A stretch of 64,000 bases of DNA from Trachelipus rathkii. Lineage: Eukaryota > Arthropoda > Malacostraca > Isopoda > Trachelipodidae. The stretch's first letter is position 1; each line of letters starts with the position of its first letter. The translations under genes were made by a program, and so were the position numbers. The stretch spans positions 1 to 64,000 of the forward strand of contig JABUQX010124014.1 of assembly GCA_015478945.1 (NCBI GenBank), in the 5' to 3' direction. Below are positions 36,921 through 50,120 of this stretch, in pieces. The notes under the pieces are model-generated. The model was given only the letters and a program-made list of their open reading frames with translations. It did no database searches and had not been told where the DNA came from.

Positions 36921-39720
36921 ATCCGTGATTGTCGAATCCGGCAACTTTCGGATTCAAGGAATGAAAAAAGTAAATAACTAACTGATCAAAGTAAATAAAA
37001 AATATAGCGGGACCTGGCCGAAGCGGATACATAACCCTAGCAGTAAATGAAAATTATGTAAGAGAACGAAATCATCAGAGTAAATAAAATAGTGAAACAA
37101 ACAATGGAGAAGTAAGAACCAGTGAATAACACTAAGTACCTCCAAAAAAATAAGGCGGTTCGAACACACAAGGTGGATAATAAAAAAAAGAAGAGCCAAG
37201 CTGAAAAAAAGGACAAACGAAAGAAGGGGACGGGAAATGAAGGGAAAGTACGACGTCGAAATGAGTACCCCCAGCGAGGGAAACGCAAAAGACTCAATAA
37301 ACAAAGAGAGTAGGTGAAAAACGGTGAAAATAGGAATAAGGAATTAGTCTGAACGAGCCTTGAGGTCATTATAAAAGCGGATAGCCCAAGTATAAAGCCC
37401 TGACCTACAGATAGTAGAATAGGACGTAGAATATAAATATATAAGATGAATAATAAATAATATATAAATATATATAGAATATAATATATATATAGTATAT
37501 ATAAGAGAGAGTAAATAAATATAGATAAGATATAGAAAGATATATAAACACAAAATCAGAGATATACATAAAATAGAAGATAAAATAATAGATAAATAGA
37601 ATAAATATATATATAGTATAGAATATAATATATATATAGAGTAAAATCTAGAATATCTTCGAAGAGATAATACGTAAACTGAATATTCTTATAATTAAAT
37701 GTATATATTAAAAAGATATATATATAAATAGATATAGTAGTAAATAGTATCATAAACAAGAGAATGTTAAAGAAGAGTAGAAATAAGATATAAGAATAAT
37801 ATATATATAATAGAATATAATATAGAGAGTAATAATATATCATAAAGAAAGAAAAAGAGAAGAAAGAGATATATAGTGAGAAAATAAGAGATAAGAAGAA
37901 AGATATAATAGATGAATAGAGTAAAAGGTGAAGCGTGAAAATAGTAGTAGCCCTAGAAGGCCGGGCAAAAATATTAATTGTGAGAGTGATTCTTTTGAAT
38001 TAGTAGTTACTTTAGCACTAGTCATAAATCCAACCAGAAACCAAACTCAACTATATCGAATGTACGACCTTTAAGAAATCACAAAAATGTAAGAAGAATA
38101 TTAAATATAGCAGTTAAATAGAATAGTAAAATTAAATATAGAATAGAAAGAATTAAACCGTAATAATTAAATACAATGCAATATAACATAAATGAAAATA
38201 ATAAAAAGAAAATTAGAAAAAAATAAATAAAAATAGAAAGGAAGATGAAGATATATAAATAAAGAGTAGATTTATAATACTACTGAATATAATATTATAA
38301 TTATATATAATTATAGAAATAGGTATATATATATAATATTAAGAATATAAAGGTAAGAAGAATAGAGATGGAGAGTAGAGAGAGAATAATAATAGAGAGA
38401 GAGAGAAAGTGTAGAATGTACAGCCGCGAGTGAGCCGTAATTATAGCGGAATAAAACGATATAACACAATCAATACAAGAATACTAAGGGAGAAGGCCAC
38501 TATACAAAATTAGGAGATAAACACTCGGGAAAAAAGTGAGAAAAAATGAAAAAAAGGGAGAGAAAAAAAAATGAGGATGTAAAAGTAAGAAAGATGGTAG
38601 AGGGAGTATAAACGAGAACTGAGATAAGGTGAGCGGAAAGTATATCTGAGGAAAAGACGTAAGATGAACCCAGGTGACGGCTAAAGATAAAGCAAGGAAG
38701 TGGTGCACGCTTCCGTTCCGGGGACAGGAGACGAGGGCCCCCCGGCGACGCCGCGAAACGCCGGCGCCGGATGAAGGGGGCGCGTGGACCGCCGCCCGCC
38801 TGACCGTGATGGAAAGGAACGGCCCCCGCTAATGCTTCCCGCGTACGCCTCACCCCTAGTATAGTGAAAATAGAAATAATGAAAAATATAGGCTATAGAT
38901 ATAAAAATTTTAGTAAAGATATATATAAATATATAGAGAATATATGAAAATATATAATATGAAATATAGAATAAATAAAATAATAGAATATCATAGAGAC
39001 GAAAAATAAAAATAAGTAAGTAAGAGAGAAGATAAAGAATAATAAAGAATATAGTAAATAAAAGACGTGAATAAGAGAGATTGTTATTATAATAAGAGAG
39101 AAAAAGATATAGATAAAGATAAATGGTGATGTCATAATAAGAGAATAGATATAAGGCAGAGGAGCAATAGTAGGAGATAGTCAGACCCGACAAGACATGT
39201 AGAGAAGATACCAGAGGTTCACGAATAGAAAGGTACCAATGAAAGACAATAACAGAAAGGAGAAATAGAGTGAAGGACGTGCTAAGGAAGCAAACCATTG
39301 ATAAACCAATGCATAGATGAGTAATAAGGTAGAACGCAAAGCGAATAAAAGTAATACCTGGAAGGACAGAACAGGGAAGAAAGACAAATGATCACTGAAA
39401 GAATAAAAGCGTGCACATTAGTAAAAAATAGAATAAAATAATAGTATATAAGATATAATAAATAGAAGAAGATATAAGAGAATGAATATGAAGATATAGA
39501 TGAAAGAGAATATAAAAGGATTTAGAAAAAGAAGATAAAGATAATAGATAATAAGATAATATATACATAACAGAAGACCTAGACCAAGTAGTCGAGACGC
39601 CAGAGCGGGTAAAAAACGACGAAAGCTGCTACAAAAAGGAAACAGGTGTAGAAGCAGGGAGGCAAATGTATATAGAGGAAAAGAAAAAGATAAAAAAAAG
39701 AAAAAACACAAAAAAAACGA
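36330..39720 (+). repeat. Polypurine domain, part 2: A-rich GATA/GAATA tract
   Basis: The plus strand stays strongly purine-biased, now A-rich, with gata, gaga, agaata and taagaga words and embedded TA arrays at 36630-36670 and 36825-36920. Pyrimidines are mostly single T residues. Long Tyr/Ile/Leu/Ser frames on the minus strand follow from this composition. The domain fades between about 39720 and 40900, where GA words become sparser. Confidence 0.7.
38695..38860. other. Isolated GC-rich island inside the A-rich purine tract
   Basis: About 165 bases with very high GC, including ccccccggcgacgccgcg and cggcgccgg near 38738-38770, are embedded in AT- and purine-rich DNA with sharp edges. On the minus strand the frame reads Arg/Pro/Gly/Ala-rich peptide with no motif. 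Composition suggests an inserted fragment of different origin, or a remnant shared with the islands at 32.3-35.3 kb. Confidence 0.5.
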
Positions 39721-40900
39721 TAAGAAAAGGACGGTATAAAAAGGGTTCAGGCAAAGCGTGTCAGGCTGCAACAAGCTCAGAAGTGTCACCGCGCAAAAGG
39801 GAATGCGAAAAGGCCGGAACTGGCATGTCACGGAGCAGCGAGCCAGAAGACAAACGGGCAATAATTTAAATTTAAACTTATAGATCCATATTGCTACAAA
39901 AATCCATATAAAGATAGAGATATCGATCAAGTAGTTATTAATACCAAGTAAACTAGAAAATATATATCATATTACTAAATAATCCAATAAAGAAGTTACT
40001 CGTAAGGGAGTTAATAACGAAGATAATAATACCTTCATAGAGATATAATATAATATATACTGCAGCCTAGATACATGTCCTTTTACAGAAGAGTGGCATC
40101 TCGCCCCACAGGGCATTACTCGCTAGGGATTTTCTGAAAGAGACATTACGAAATAATATAAGTAACCGTAGTCATCTTAGAACTTAGGAGGCATCAGGGT
40201 CTCTAGGAAACGCGAAAGACGGGAAAAAAACCTAAACACCGCGCATAGAGGTATAAAGTAAAGAAAAGAAGCTAGAACAACATAATACAGTAATGACGTA
40301 TACGTAGGTTATATGGTAAATAAGAAACGAGTAGGGTGGATCACCGTACAATAAATAATAGTTGAAAAATAAGAATTCGGTAGGGGTAATGGAGAAAAAT
40401 AGGGAACGGGTACCACTACTCCTAAAAAGCGCGGTATAGTACTCAAAAAGAATAAGATACCTAAGGGAGGATAACCCTTATAGCGGTAGGTTAGATCAAG
40501 GGCGGCGCCGAAATGAGGATATACTACTACATAGAATGATGAGAATTAAAGAAGAGATAAGAAGGAGAATAGATAGATAAAAAAATATATATTAAAGAAA
40601 AATAGAGCGAGAATAATATATACTAGAAATATAAATAAGTAGCGATAAAAAATATATAAAAAAGAATATAGATATATATATATAATATAAGTAAGTTATA
40701 TATAAGTTGAGCTAAGCGTAGGTCACGCCTAATATAAGACTAAAAAGTAATAAATAAAATAAACATGAAAAATATAGTTAATATATAAAGTAATCGATAA
40801 ATGAATAGATAATTATAAATAGAGAGATATAGATAAGAAGAGAGAAGAGTAGATAATTATAAAGATTATATTATATATAAATATTATTGAATATATTAAT
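39721..40900. other. Purine-leaning AT-rich DNA, nothing recognised
   Basis: Transition zone with scattered GA and TA words and no coding signature. Confidence 0.45.
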
Positions 40901-40951
40901 AATATATATAATATATATATATATACACACACCATCAACTATATATATACA

Positions 40952-41173
40952 ATGCGCACTTCCGCTCATCATATCCCTATCTCGCAGTCCGCTCACACCA
41001 AGCAGCACACAACCTACCAGACATCAGTTGCCACAGGACTCACAGAGTCGACAAACATCACTCAGACAAATTACGGACTCCAACGTGCGGACCAACAAAT
41101 AACACAGCTTCACCGCACATTTCTGAAGAGATCCCAGCACCCTTACTTATTAAAACAAATTAACATATATTAA
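40952..41173 (+). CDS. Hypothetical short frame, Thr/Gln/His-rich (low confidence)
   Basis: A 73-codon frame from an ATG just after a TA/CA repeat, encoding a Ser/Thr/Gln/His-rich peptide with no recognised domain. The underlying DNA is purine-poor and richer in C than anything nearby (about 40920-41120), an abrupt change from the purine-rich flank on its left. It may be a piece of real exon, an unknown repeat, or low-complexity CA-rich sequence. Confidence 0.12.
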   Translation: MRTSAHHIPISQSAHTKQHTTYQTSVATGLTESTNITQTNYGLQRADQQITQLHRTFLKRSQHPYLLKQINIY

Positions 41174-43020
41174 TGATTTATGCAACTTCTATTGTAAAAA
41201 CAAAATAAATTATTTTTAAGTTTATAACAAATCATACGTAAACTAATTGTATTTATCACTGTAAAACAATATAATTATTTCAAAAAATAATCCTCATATG
41301 ATTATAAAAGCTTTTCTTCGTAAAAATTGAAACAATCCTTCTGGCTCCTGTTAATACTTTTTTGTTTAGAAATGAAAAAGAAGTGCAAACATTACAGGTT
41401 TTTATCTTTGGAAAGAGAAAACAAAAAATTCATCACCCATCCTAATAACATTGATCTTCTTCTAATAAACGTCTAAAACAGCACTACTGCATTGTTTTTG
41501 AATAACATATAGGTTGTCAATTTTGCTTTTTGAAATTTTTCCAATATTATTCACAATATAAAACATGCACAAGATTTCCAAAATGCATTGTAAAATGTTA
41601 TATGCTTCTCATCTGTATACGTTGAAAGGATTCTGAAAAATGATATATGTAAACGAAATAAAACAATATACATTAGATGTTTCAAATATAATTTTCAATC
41701 AAGAAATTGGGTGAAAAGAATAAACTTTAAGATTCTCCATGGCAAAAAAGAGAGCAAATCCGAGCCCTAGAACAATTAGATGCCAGTTTATATTACGTTA
41801 ATTACAAATAGTAATGCCATTCCTGAAAAGTTTGAAAAATAAAATCATCTTGTTGGAAAATTTGGATCACAAAATGGAAACTCTAGAAACCATCAGATAT
41901 AAATTATTACTTTCATACATGGGGGTGAAAAAAAATAATGGAGAATCAATTGGGAATGCACTGCTACAAAACTTATAAACCAGTGTGTCCACTGTATAAT
42001 TAAACAAGTCAAGGAAAGAATGCATCTATTTTGACCTCAGAGTTAAACCGTATGTGGAGCAACGACTTAATATTCAAAATTATCAATGCAAAAAGAATAT
42101 GTACAATTAGCCAAGAACATCATCTACATATCTCTTCCAACGAAAAACTTTAAATAAAGAGTGCACGGAAGAAGTCTCGTCTCCAAAGAACCATGTAAAT
42201 GATGCTATATTGGACTCAAAACTACACCTCATTACTTTTACCAACAAATATTCAAGAAAATATCTAAAATACGGAAACATTTATTGGGCAGCATACTCTA
42301 AACCAGCCTAAAAATAGGTATAGGAACCATATGAGGAAACAAGAATCCAGTCAAAAATCCAAGTAAATGAGGAATAGGAACATTGGTAAAAAAACACAAA
42401 ACAACCAAACATGATGTATGGAAACAAATCTTCCTAAACTCTTCAATTTAAAATCTCTGCATTCAGCAAATGGAAGAGAACATATCCCATCAAAGGAAAG
42501 AAAAGACTTACATCACTTATTGTAAACGTTTTCTCGCTGAAAACATTAGATGGAGGGGGTCATAAGCTTATTCTCTCAAGATTTGGAAGATATTCTAAGT
42601 TTCTTAAATTTTAGATGTCATATTTGCAAATTAATATAGTAGTTATAGGAAAAATTTCAAGGAAATTTGAAACTTGGGGAAAAAGACAAGATTGCTGGAG
42701 CAAAAAAAATTTTATGCTGGATTTTAAAGTTTACTCCCCAAATTTTGGCCTAAGTTGTATTAGTAATTTAGAAAACCATTAATAATAATTGGCTACCGTA
42801 CTAATTTTTAGATTAAAGTATTGCACCTAGTAGTATTACCATTTGTTTACTTAAAGAGTGCACATTTCAGCATTGATGAAAAAAGATTGTTTTGAGGCGC
42901 AGGTTTGATATATATTGTTCAATATATATAATAGTATCGTGAATGTAGACGACGTTGTATAGATTCATATTGGGCAAATTGAACTGGCTGTCACAGAATA
43001 CATTATTATTGTATAAACAT
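41174..43020. other. Intergenic DNA, nothing recognised
   Basis: Uniform AT-rich but complex sequence without open frames of note, tandem repeats or identifiable transposon motifs. A decayed element is possible but I cannot support one. Confidence 0.5.
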
Positions 43021-43044
43021 TAATTTTTATTATTAGAGCTACTA

Positions 43045-43132
43045 TATGATATATATATATTATTATATATATATATATATAGTATATATATATTGGTTAT
43101 AGCTAAAATGATATATATATATATATAATAAT
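43045..43132. repeat. (TA)n array at the 5' edge of LINE family B copy 2
   Basis: TA runs at 43051-43090 and 43110-43125 lead directly into the first recognisable coding sequence of the LINE. Confidence 0.8.
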
Positions 43133-43860
43133 ATGAAGGAGGATGAATGGGGACTTACAAGGCAATAGGGAGCTCTTCTGGAAGGAAGTGCGAAAGGTTA
43201 AGAATGAGAATAAGGGGAATCTGCTTAGAATAAAGAATAGGGATGTTGCTTTCGTAACTGATGAAATGGATGTGAGGAGGGTGTGGAGGGAACACTTCGA
43301 AAATCTACATAACATTGGCAGTAATGAGGAGGTGGTAGTGAATGTGTTTGTTTTTGATAGTGCATGAAGGAATTGGTATTTTGGGAATGAGGTCATTAGT
43401 AAGGAGGAGGTAATGGGTAGAATGAGAAAGTTGAAGAATATTAAATCTGCAGGTATAGATGAATGAAATTAATGGTAAAATGATCGAAAGTCGAGGTGAG
43501 ATGGGGGTTGAATGGATTTGGAAGTTGTGTAACAAACCGTTTATGGAGAGTATAGTTCCGAAGGATTGGAGGAGAGCAGAAATAGTACCATTATATAAAG
43601 GTAAGGAAGATGGCAGCTGTAGGAATTATAGGGAATTAGTTTATTGGGTGTTGTGTGGAAGATATATGCTGTTATTTTGGTCGAAAGAGTGCGTCGAGTA
43701 ACTGAGGGACTGATTGGTGAAGAACAAGGTACTTTTAGAACTGGTAGAGGATGTGTGGATCAAATCTTTACATTGAAACAAATGATTGAGAAAATGAGAG
43801 AGAAGAAGAACAAATTGTATTTATTATTTAGGATTTATGGATTTGCAACAGGCGTATGAT
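43133..43860 (+). pseudogene. Pre-RT and N-terminal RT remnant, LINE family B copy 2
   Basis: The first block has ELFWKEVRKVKNENKG and MDVRRVWREHFENLHN, the usual lead-in to RT in this family. After shifts it continues with RMRKLKNIKSAGID (normally K..KA.G.DG), VPKDWRRAEIVPLYKGK and then GEEQGTFRTGRGCVDQIF, which matches RT motifs 1 and 2 (normally E.Q.GFR.GR.C.DQIF, with Thr in place of Phe or Gly here). The NYR.I segment is altered. Each block lies in a different frame. Confidence 0.8.
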
Positions 43861-44590
43861 AGGATTAATAAGGGAGCTCTATGGCAGGTGTTAGTGATAT
43901 ATGGTGTTGGTGGTTGATCGGCTTCTGAAAGGAATCCAAAGTAAATGATATTGAGATTAGTGAATCGTGTGGGTAAGAATAAGTAATGGAAGTTTGAAAG
44001 CTGATTGCGCTTAATAGTTAATAGTTGGGTGGAGAGCAGGGAATGTGTCATGTTTCAATGGTTATTCTTGTATATGGATGGGGTTATGAAAGAATTAGAG
44101 GTGGGGTGGCGGGGGAAGGTGTTAGAATCATGGAGAATGGAAGAGAGTGGAGGGTACCCTACCTATTATATGCGGATGATTTGATTAATTATGATGCGCG
44201 CGAATCTGAAGCACGGGTTTGAGAGATTGGATAGAGGTGATGTTGGCAAGGGGTGTGTAAAAGGTTATGAAAGTAAATAATAGACGGGAGAAGATAAAAG
44301 TAAGGTTATGGTTGGTGAGTTGGGACAACCTTCTGATGTTGAATGTTATGTTTCGATTTTGAGCAATCAGGAGCGAGTGTCTGAGTTTAAACATATAGGA
44401 TATATATGTGTTGGATGTGAAAGGAACGGATGATGCAGAGTGTAGTAAGGGATGAAAAGGGAACGGATAGGGAAGGTGCTGGAAACAATTTAAATCCTTG
44501 GTGGATGTAAAGGGGCTAAGTCTTGATTGCGCCTCAGGGTAGTGATGAGGTATAGAAAGTTGTTTACCTGTGTAAGTGTATAGTAGTAGA
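43830..44590 (+). pseudogene. RT palm and C-terminal remnant, LINE family B copy 2
   Basis: Continues with the motif A DNA for DLQQAYDRINK near 43837-43870. After several stops and a badly damaged motif B (near 44000-44050), it resumes with WRVPYLLYADDL, whose YADD codons lie at 44169-44180. Downstream DNA still matches copy 1 around the KYLGY...DEKGTDDAECS segment (near 44390-44450) but carries extra bases. Not functional. Confidence 0.8.
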
Positions 44591-44640
44591 AACTATGGTC
44601 TGGAAAATTTATATATCTAAGGTACAATGCGTCAAAATTA

Positions 44641-45230
44641 GCGAGAATCTCTTTGCTTAAATATTGATGACAAATTCTTTGAGATAATGAAGCGATGTTA
44701 GGTAAGTGAGAATAGAATTGATATAATAAATTGAAGAGATAATGATATAACATATCCATATTATAAATGGAGTTATGTAGTTAAGTTGTGAAGAAATAGG
44801 GATAGATAATAAGTTGAGAGGAATTAATTAAAATTAAGAAAGTAAGTAAATTCTCGCACGCCCATCTCATCTCGCGCTTTGACGACGGAAGATACATGGG
44901 AAGAGAGGAGGGCAGAGGAGTATATATACATAATAATGGAAGTACGGTTTAAAAATTTTCCAATGAACTATAATAACTACAGACACACACTCAATACGAT
45001 ACTATCCACACATACTCATTCAATAAATCACTAAATAAGATGAGGAACACTCAGATATATTACTAAGAACTATAGTAATACGACCATAATAATATCTTAA
45101 TGAAAAATTCGCTAAGATCATTTCACTCGAACTATTAATCAGCCATAGCGAATCTATTCGACATCCACAACTAATACTATTATGAAATCATTACCATAAT
45201 GAGATAATAACTCACATGACTAGGACCGAC
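44641..45230. other. Intergenic DNA, nothing recognised
   Basis: AT-rich sequence with no frame or repeat unit of note. Confidence 0.5.
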
Positions 45231-45239
45231 TATACCGAC

Positions 45240-45460
45240 TATAATGAAATAATAATAATACACTGACTATAAATAATCCAATCCATTTATATTACCAGAA
45301 ATAACTCAAATGATTATAAATAATAATATATTATATTAAAATAATATTGAATTAAAATATAATAATAAATAATAATAATAATAATTATATAATTAAATAA
45401 TAAATATTAATAATAAATAATTAATAGTATATAATAATATATAATAATAATATTCTTCTT
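45240..45460. repeat. (AAT)n/(ATAA)n-rich array
   Basis: AAT words dominate at 45247-45262 and 45320-45455, with short pure runs. No coding content. Confidence 0.7.
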
Positions 45461-45597
45461 TCTTTTTCCATCTAACCCTCTTTTTTCCCAGACTGGAGAG
45501 TAATACTGATGTGTTGAGTTGACTGGCTATCATGACATAAAAATATAAAAGCTAGTGAGAGGATCTGGTTCAATAATTGATCGTAATAATATAGGAA

Positions 45598-45620
45598 AGC
45601 CCAGCCTTACCGCCCTTATC
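45598..45620 (-). mobile_element. Short fragment of the LINE family B 3' end
   Basis: The 20-base word aaagcccagccttaccgccc at 45599-45618 is identical to the one at 27647-27671 in the 3' region of LINE family B copy 1. It has the same orientation as that copy and is opposite to the element at 43.1-44.6 kb. Flanks do not match convincingly, so this is a small, isolated remnant. Confidence 0.5.
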
Positions 45621-46180
45621 TGAGTATAATACCATAATAATTAATTATAGACTCTAGTATCGCAGTCAGTAATGAAGCATCCTTATAGTAGAATAACCCT
45701 ACTATGAGCTTTATATCAATTAGGTGAATCACGCGTTAACGTGAACCCTTAATTATAGTATGTATTATATATATGTGTCAAGAGGTGTTGTATGTAGTAC
45801 GGTTCGCATTGTTACCTTGTTATTAGGCGCTCAGAGGAGATCACTAGACGCTATTAGAATAATAGCAGTGCTCAAATAACAGAATCGCTCTGAAAGTTCC
45901 GAACATTCACTCCACTGTTGAGATTCGGCATAGGAATTAATCCTCTTTAAGCGGCCTCGGTCGATATAACACTGCGACATTTTCTTTCTTGCATGACACG
46001 TCAGAGATTATAATCGTGACTTAAAATCAATTGTAATGCTACTATGATAAAATCATATTTAGAGAATAAAAGTTGTAGTAGTTGGGTATAGAAGAGAGTA
46101 ATAAGATGGAGGAGAGAAGGTTTTGCGATTTTGAGTATGGTTTGGGATAGACCAATATAATAGATTAGGCAATAATAATA
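45621..46180. other. Intergenic DNA, nothing recognised
   Basis: Complex AT-rich sequence without frames or repeats of note. Confidence 0.5.
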
Positions 46181-46184
46181 AGTG

Positions 46185-47445
46185 AATATAGTGATTAAGT
46201 CTGGGATTAGATGAATAATATAAGTATTATAAATAATAATGATCGTGAATATGATGATTAATAATAATAATAATAATAATATAATAAAAAGTAATCATAA
46301 TAAAAAGTCTGGTTTTAACAATATTAAAACCAAAGTGTATATAAATGCGGCAATTTATCGGCTGGGGGAGACCGAGGAAAAGTGGAAATAAGTGAGAGTC
46401 AAGAACTAAAGGGTTTCCACTCTATAAAAGATAGCAATAATCTGAGAGTAATGGCGGTTGTTTTTGTCGAGAGAGAGATAATATGTGTTGTGGCCAATCA
46501 AACTAATCATAGTGAGATTTAAGTAGATAGGGGTATAAAATAATACATCCACTCTTACATAACTAAACAATAATAATATTTATGAGAGCACTCGAGATGT
46601 ATATAAAATACAAGGTAAAAATTATCCTACAAGTATGGTAATGATCACTGAGTCAAATTTTTACAAATAATAACTAAGTAAAGCCCTTTTCCATATTTCC
46701 AAATGAACATTACTGTTCAGATCAGCGCATCATCTATTATCTTAGAAATAAAATAAAAGAGTATAAATAATAATAATAATAATAATAGTAATAATATAAA
46801 GGAGTGAGACGTAATAGTATAAATAAGAGTTATAGGAGCACTATATTAATTAAACTAATATATTAAATACATGAACTTTCACAGTCAATTGATTAATTTA
46901 AGATATAATAGATGAAATAAGTAATAATAATCATAATTAAAAAAATACACAACTTACACCGGTCAAACTTATTTTGAAAGAATCGAACATGAACATCTAC
47001 CTACTTCCAATAGACTCTATGAGTGAGAGTAGTAGAGAGGAGTAGAGATAGTAGTATAGATATAAAATTAGAATGATTATAATATAATATTATAATAAGA
47101 ATAAATAATTAAATAATAATAATAATTATATAATTATATAGTGAATTAATAATATATATATAATTATATAAATATTCATATAATAAATATAATATAATAA
47201 TATCATAATATAATAATAATTAATATAATTAAATGAATAATATTAATATATAATTAACTTATAATTTAATAATATAAATATTAAAATAATAATAATAGAT
47301 ATAAATAATTATTAAGAATTATAATAATAATATGATTATAATGAATTAAATAAAATTAAATAATTAATATATAATTAACATTAATAATATAGATAATATA
47401 ATATATATAATTAATTAAATATATAAGTAAGAATTATATATTTTA
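46185..47445. repeat. Discontinuous (AAT)n/(ATAA)n-rich region
   Basis: AAT-type arrays at about 46255-46300, 46765-46800 and 47080-47420, separated by AT-rich complex sequence. The last block is over 300 bases of A/T-only words. Confidence 0.65.
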
Positions 47446-49975
47446 GAAAATATATTATATATATAGACCAATTTTTAATTGAAAATAATTACTATATTAA
47501 GCAAAAATAAAATAAAATAAGTCAACAATTATAATAATGGATCCAGATAATGATACAACTAAATAATGGAAATATTGTGTTGTAGTTAGAGAGACGTCTA
47601 TCTCAAAGGATAAGACAGTAAAAAGAATTGGAGAGTATTTTACAAGTCATGTATAGACTTTCAATGTGCCTTTAGATATATTCAAGCCTTTTGTTCTCAC
47701 TGCATATATATTAAAATTCTGGCTATTAAGTTGTGACTGTTTAATGGTCATTATGTTATCGTGAGTGCTATTGGCTTAACCACTAAAGAATAAGATTATT
47801 TATAACACACTTGTGATACAAATACGAGATAGTTTGTCAGTCAGGCAAGAGATACCTAATATCGAGACGCTAAGATAATCAAATAGCACATAGAGAAATG
47901 TTTTATTTTGAAATTTGTGGAGTAATAAGGATTTAAAAAGAAAATGTTACTACATTCAGTGTCAAAAGAAAAGTGTGTTTTATACCGTGAGAAGCAGATT
48001 GGTATATCATAGAACTAGGCACAACACAGCTATAAATCTGTATAATATAGTATTATAACTCACAAATCAATCATATATCCAATATATATAATATATCAAG
48101 AATAGTTTTGCGAAATATATGAAGAATAAATTAACCATCAATAATGTTTAAGAAACATTGTAAATGTGTTCTAATATATATATATATCAATATTACTGAT
48201 AGGTTATAAGAATTTTACCCTCTCTTTATTTCATCTTAGGGTGCCTAAAATCAGGATTAATATTGTAACGTGATATTATTGACCTAAAAGATAGCATAAC
48301 CTGACTGAGCCCGGTCCTCGATCCATAATTTATACTTGATATTCGGCACATGTATTTAATTTATAAACGTATGATCATAATAATATTTTATCTCACGTTC
48401 CATATATTCTTATAAATGAAAATTTTTCATTTGCCATGCATATCTCATGGACCCAATATAGTCCACTATTAATAATTTTATTAATATTGGCAGTTATTTC
48501 GACGTTAATATAAGTTTTTAGTTTAAAATTTTGAAATTGACATTTTAGAACTCTCATATATAAACTTTGTAAATATTATATTACAATCTCCAATTGTTCG
48601 TAAGACTCAATCTACAATACATGGTTATATACTATGACGGACAAAAGCTTTAGGATGTTAATATACTATTAATCCTGAATCTCTTCAAATGAGAATATTA
48701 TATTCAGTTTAGTTTAGAAAGTTTACATTTTAATAATAATACAAGTATTTTGATCAGGTGTCGCTATGGGCAGTAATACTTCTTCAAATTCCAAAAGCTA
48801 ATGCTATTTATATAACATCTTTCATTAGTGTAAAAGCTATTTTCGCTAAATGAATGTCCATTTAATAGATTTCATATATACCTATTATTTTTATAGGGGT
48901 AATTAGTGAGATACGACTCCTTTTTTCACTATTATATTAAAGTCTGCTAAGATCATGTTGAGAAGTTTGTTATGATTCAATAGTATAGTCGTATAAAAAT
49001 ACTCTCTAAACACCAGATTATATATAGTGATAAAAATTTCAACTATGCTGATGTATATTACACATAATATAATTATTTTCTTTGATCGTGTCAATTTTCT
49101 TGTGAATATATCAAATATATGTCACAAGGATTAACAACAATTTTCACACCCAGAGATGTATTCCAGAAAATCTACTTTCTAACTGGATTGATCGAACAAA
49201 ATCATTATTAAATTCAGTTCTTGTGAATATTTACTTTAAAAAGGGAACTTTGAAGAAGTATTGTAAATGCGAGTTTAGGATTAATGAAACAATTTATTAT
49301 TATCGTATCATCTATTATGTTTAATTAATTAAAACAGATTTTTACCTGAAATAACATTAATATTCATGTACGTCCTAAGGTTTTTCATTACCAGATAATT
49401 TATATATTGTAATTGCTATCAAGTTTCTGAAAAAATTTACATTTACAGTCAAAAATTTAAAAGCACAAAATCTCAAGCTAAAATTATCAGCTTCTACTAA
49501 GGTAATTATTATTCACTGGGTTGTAAAATGAAGGTTTTTAGCCTTATATCTTATGGTAGTAGAATGAGTTTAATACGTAAGAATTTTCGTCGTAAAATAT
49601 TATTGATCGTTGTTATTAAAAACGAAACTTTCCTATATAACATAAGTTTAACTCAAATTAGTAGTTTATACTATTTTGAGTGTAAATTAACAAAATTAGG
49701 GAAATTCTTTACGTTTAAAGATAAACTCCCATTACCCTTATGCTCATCAGTAAAATATATATATATATTACCTTAACAAGTGCGGTGACTGCGATGGTCC
49801 ACCTAATATGGAAATAAAGACTAATACGAAGCCTTTACCACAACGTTAATTATAGTCCTGAGTACATAAAGGTTTTTCATTTAGAACCCTAGAGACCATT
49901 TACATCATCCTTCCCCATTATTATCAGTTATATATATACTATATAAATGCTCATTATCTCACTCTCTCTATACAG
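47446..49975. other. AT-rich intergenic DNA, nothing recognised
   Basis: No convincing frames. An 82-codon plus-strand frame at 49528-49776 and a 63-codon minus-strand frame at 48903-49094 are Ile/Leu/Lys/Phe-rich, as AT-rich noise would be. Confidence 0.45.
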
Positions 49976-49976
49976 G

Positions 49977-50120
49977 AAGGCCAGCCAATTTGTCATTGGG
50001 CGAGGTTGTTCCGAGACAAGGGAATATTGTCCCTCTAATACAGAGGAACTCGATTATTACATGTTGTTAGAATCTCTTGTATATATTTTTGGACATCTCA
50101 ACTATTATCGAACCTATAAA
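49977..50120 (+). CDS. Candidate exon after a good splice acceptor (very low confidence)
   Basis: The run tctcactctctctatacag ending at 49976 looks like a 3' splice site. The DNA after it is less AT-rich for about 80 bases. One frame (second position) stays open for about 48 codons to a TGA near 50120 and includes FVIGRGCSETREYC. Two other frames are open for 20-31 codons, so the reading frame is not decided by the sequence. No domain recognised. Confidence 0.12.

Larger units (their letters stand above)
43133..44640 (+). mobile_element. LINE family B, copy 2 (RTE-like, truncated at both ends)
   Basis: Sense-strand non-LTR retrotransposon fragment of the same family as 27535-28905, but beginning further upstream, in the region between endonuclease and RT. 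It can be followed from GDLQGNRELFWKEVRKVK (about 43147) through the RT to the segment matching tagtagaaactatggtctgga near 44585. It is not traced into the typical 3' end. At least five frameshifts or stops break it. Its 5' end abuts a (TA)n array. Confidence 0.85.
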
